Shown: piece by piece, positions 31,624 to 32,455 of the stretch | Position numbering within the stretch: position 1 is the first letter of the stretch | Layout: each line of letters starts with the position of its first letter | Origin: Deltaproteobacteria bacterium | GTDB lineage: Bacteria; Bdellovibrionota; UBA1018; UBA923 | NCBI GenBank assembly: GCA_016186905.1 | Contig: JACPKS010000090.1 | Location: 1-32,455, forward strand | DNA length: 32,455 bases | Direction of reading: 5' to 3' | Program-made: the position numbers and the translations under genes | Notes under the pieces: generated by a model | The model's input: only the letters and a program-made list of their open reading frames with translations | Database searches by the model: none | What the model was told of the DNA's origin: nothing

Positions 31624-32397
31624 ATTGCAGTACTCGCGGATCGTGCGAAAAATCTTGCGAAGGTCGCGCGTGAATCCCCGATATGGCACGAAGTATTCCT
31701 TAAAAGACGGAGAATAAATCGTCGTATCGCCGTAGCGATAAAGAAACGTGCGCGTGACGAGCGGCGCATTGCTATCGACAACGTGCAGCTGATAGCCGTT
31801 CAGGATTCGAGTCATGCCGGCCACGAGCCATGAGTGCGAGGTGATGCCTTTGAGCTGCAGCATCTGAAAGACGATCCGGTGGCTGCCTTCCACTTCTTGG
31901 TATAAACGGTCCATGCGAGCGGCCATCTTCTTCGCGCGCATGTGCGTGCTTCCCGCAAGCCCCCTGATCCAAGCCTGATTGACGAATCCGTCCCAGGCCT
32001 GCCAAAACTCGAGACGCTCCTGAATCACCTGCTCAAAATCCGACGAGAACTCATAGAGGTTGGCATATCCGGGAATTTCCACGACGCGATTCATCTGGGT
32101 GAGCCGGAGCGCGAGACGAAACGCCTCGTCCTCGGTGGGTTTGGGCCGGTCGGGCCTGAAAACCGCCAGGTAATTGGCCGCGCGCTGGAACCTGGAGTGC
32201 CACCAGCACACGCCACCGTCTAAAAGACCACCGTCGTTTTGAAACGCGAGCCGGTTGTCAGGATCAAGAATCATCCGCTGAAATTCCGCGGGCGTGCGTG
32301 AACAGATGTCCGCGCCGAACGCCGGCACGACAGAAAAACACACCGCGAGCCCGAGCCATAGCCCGGAACGTCGGCCCATCCTTGAGCACATGCGCAT
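31606..32397 (-). CDS. Secreted protein of unknown function
   Basis: 263 residues from ATG 32397; inner ATGs at codons 3 and 7 are possible. Signal peptide with core LWLGLAVCFSVVPAFGA. The mature part begins with ICSRTPAEFQRMIL and a Cys near WWHSRF (GGVCWWHSRFQ), and is a single helical-rich domain ending in EYCNKVAAN. No family recognised, though WLVAGMTR and HVVDSNAP look well formed. On the minus strand TATACT (complement of 32404-32409) is 6 bp before the ATG, suggesting a leaderless transcript. The last residues lie in the 28-bp inverted repeat. Confidence 0.7.
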   Translation of the reverse strand: MRMCSRMGRRSGLWLGLAVCFSVVPAFGADICSRTPAEFQRMILDPDNRLAFQNDGGLLDGGVCWWHSRFQRAANYLAVFRPDRPKPTEDEAFRLALRLTQMNRVVEIPGYANLYEFSSDFEQVIQERLEFWQAWDGFVNQAWIRGLAGSTHMRAKKMAARMDRLYQEVEGSHRIVFQMLQLKGITSHSWLVAGMTRILNGYQLHVVDSNAPLVTRTFLYRYGDTTIYSPSFKEYFVPYRGFTRDLRKIFRTIREYCNKVAAN

Positions 32398-32455
32398 CTC
32401 TAAAGTATAGATTTATCTTAAGAAAAAGCTACCGAAGCTTGAGAATCGCAGCAGC
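32398..32455 (-). promoter_or_regulatory. Upstream region of the last secreted-protein gene
   Basis: AT-rich stretch with a -10 candidate TATACT (complement of 32404-32409) 6 bp before the ATG; the -35 is not clear. No other feature seen before the window ends. Confidence 0.45.

Noticed and set aside
1-32455. CRISPR array, rRNA or complete insertion sequence
   Set aside because: No regularly spaced identical repeats with unique spacers, no ribosomal RNA signature, and no transposase other than the RAYT was seen.

Overview
The window is about 32 kb of chromosome, fairly GC-rich, with no rRNA, tRNA, CRISPR array or prophage visible. The organism is probably a member of the Bdellovibrionota/Oligoflexia (old Deltaproteobacteria). 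The reasons are a TIGR02147-type regulator translationally coupled to a secreted protein, many small signal-peptide proteins without clear relatives, several outer-membrane barrels, and a mix of housekeeping genes typical of Gram-negative bacteria. This placement is an inference from gene content, not a phylogenetic result.

Layout. 0-4 kb: two coupled small secreted proteins (minus strand), a secreted protein, acetyl-CoA synthetase (acs) and a small exported protein. 4-10.4 kb: an island of small secreted proteins, including a beta-helix protein, a broken PQQ-propeller gene, a tandem paralog pair and two further exported proteins. The island ends in a TIGR02147 regulator and its coupled secreted partner. 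10.4-15 kb: cinA (minus), then a probable operon of a Cys/Gly-tailed small protein, a zinc metallopeptidase and an ATP-grasp ligase, followed by a trypsin-like secreted protease (minus). 15-19.3 kb: four outer-membrane beta-barrel genes, two of them related to each other. 19.5-26.4 kb: a membrane pyrophosphatase (minus), then a C-terminal-processing protease overlapping a PrkA-type kinase. 26.6-28.7 kb: an RluA-family pseudouridine synthase with an inserted segment, and a REP-associated tyrosine transposase (RAYT). 28.9-32.4 kb: a DUF1566-like secreted protein, a DUF4143 AAA ATPase and an unknown secreted protein.

The most interesting signal is a shared promoter architecture in the 4-9 kb island. 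Five promoters carry a box built on CCTTAC-N5-GTAAGG, always with exactly 7 bp between the box and the -35 hexamer. Four of them also have an additional direct half-site exactly 10 bp upstream. The promoters drive the secreted-protein genes and the TIGR02147 regulator itself, which suggests an undescribed autoregulated regulon for exported proteins. Several promoters here place the -10 element only 6-8 bp before the ATG, so leaderless transcripts seem common.

Other items for follow-up are a 28-bp exact inverted repeat bracketing about 30 kb of the window, several dense palindrome clusters that could relate to the RAYT, and the Cys-tail protein/metallopeptidase/ATP-grasp operon.
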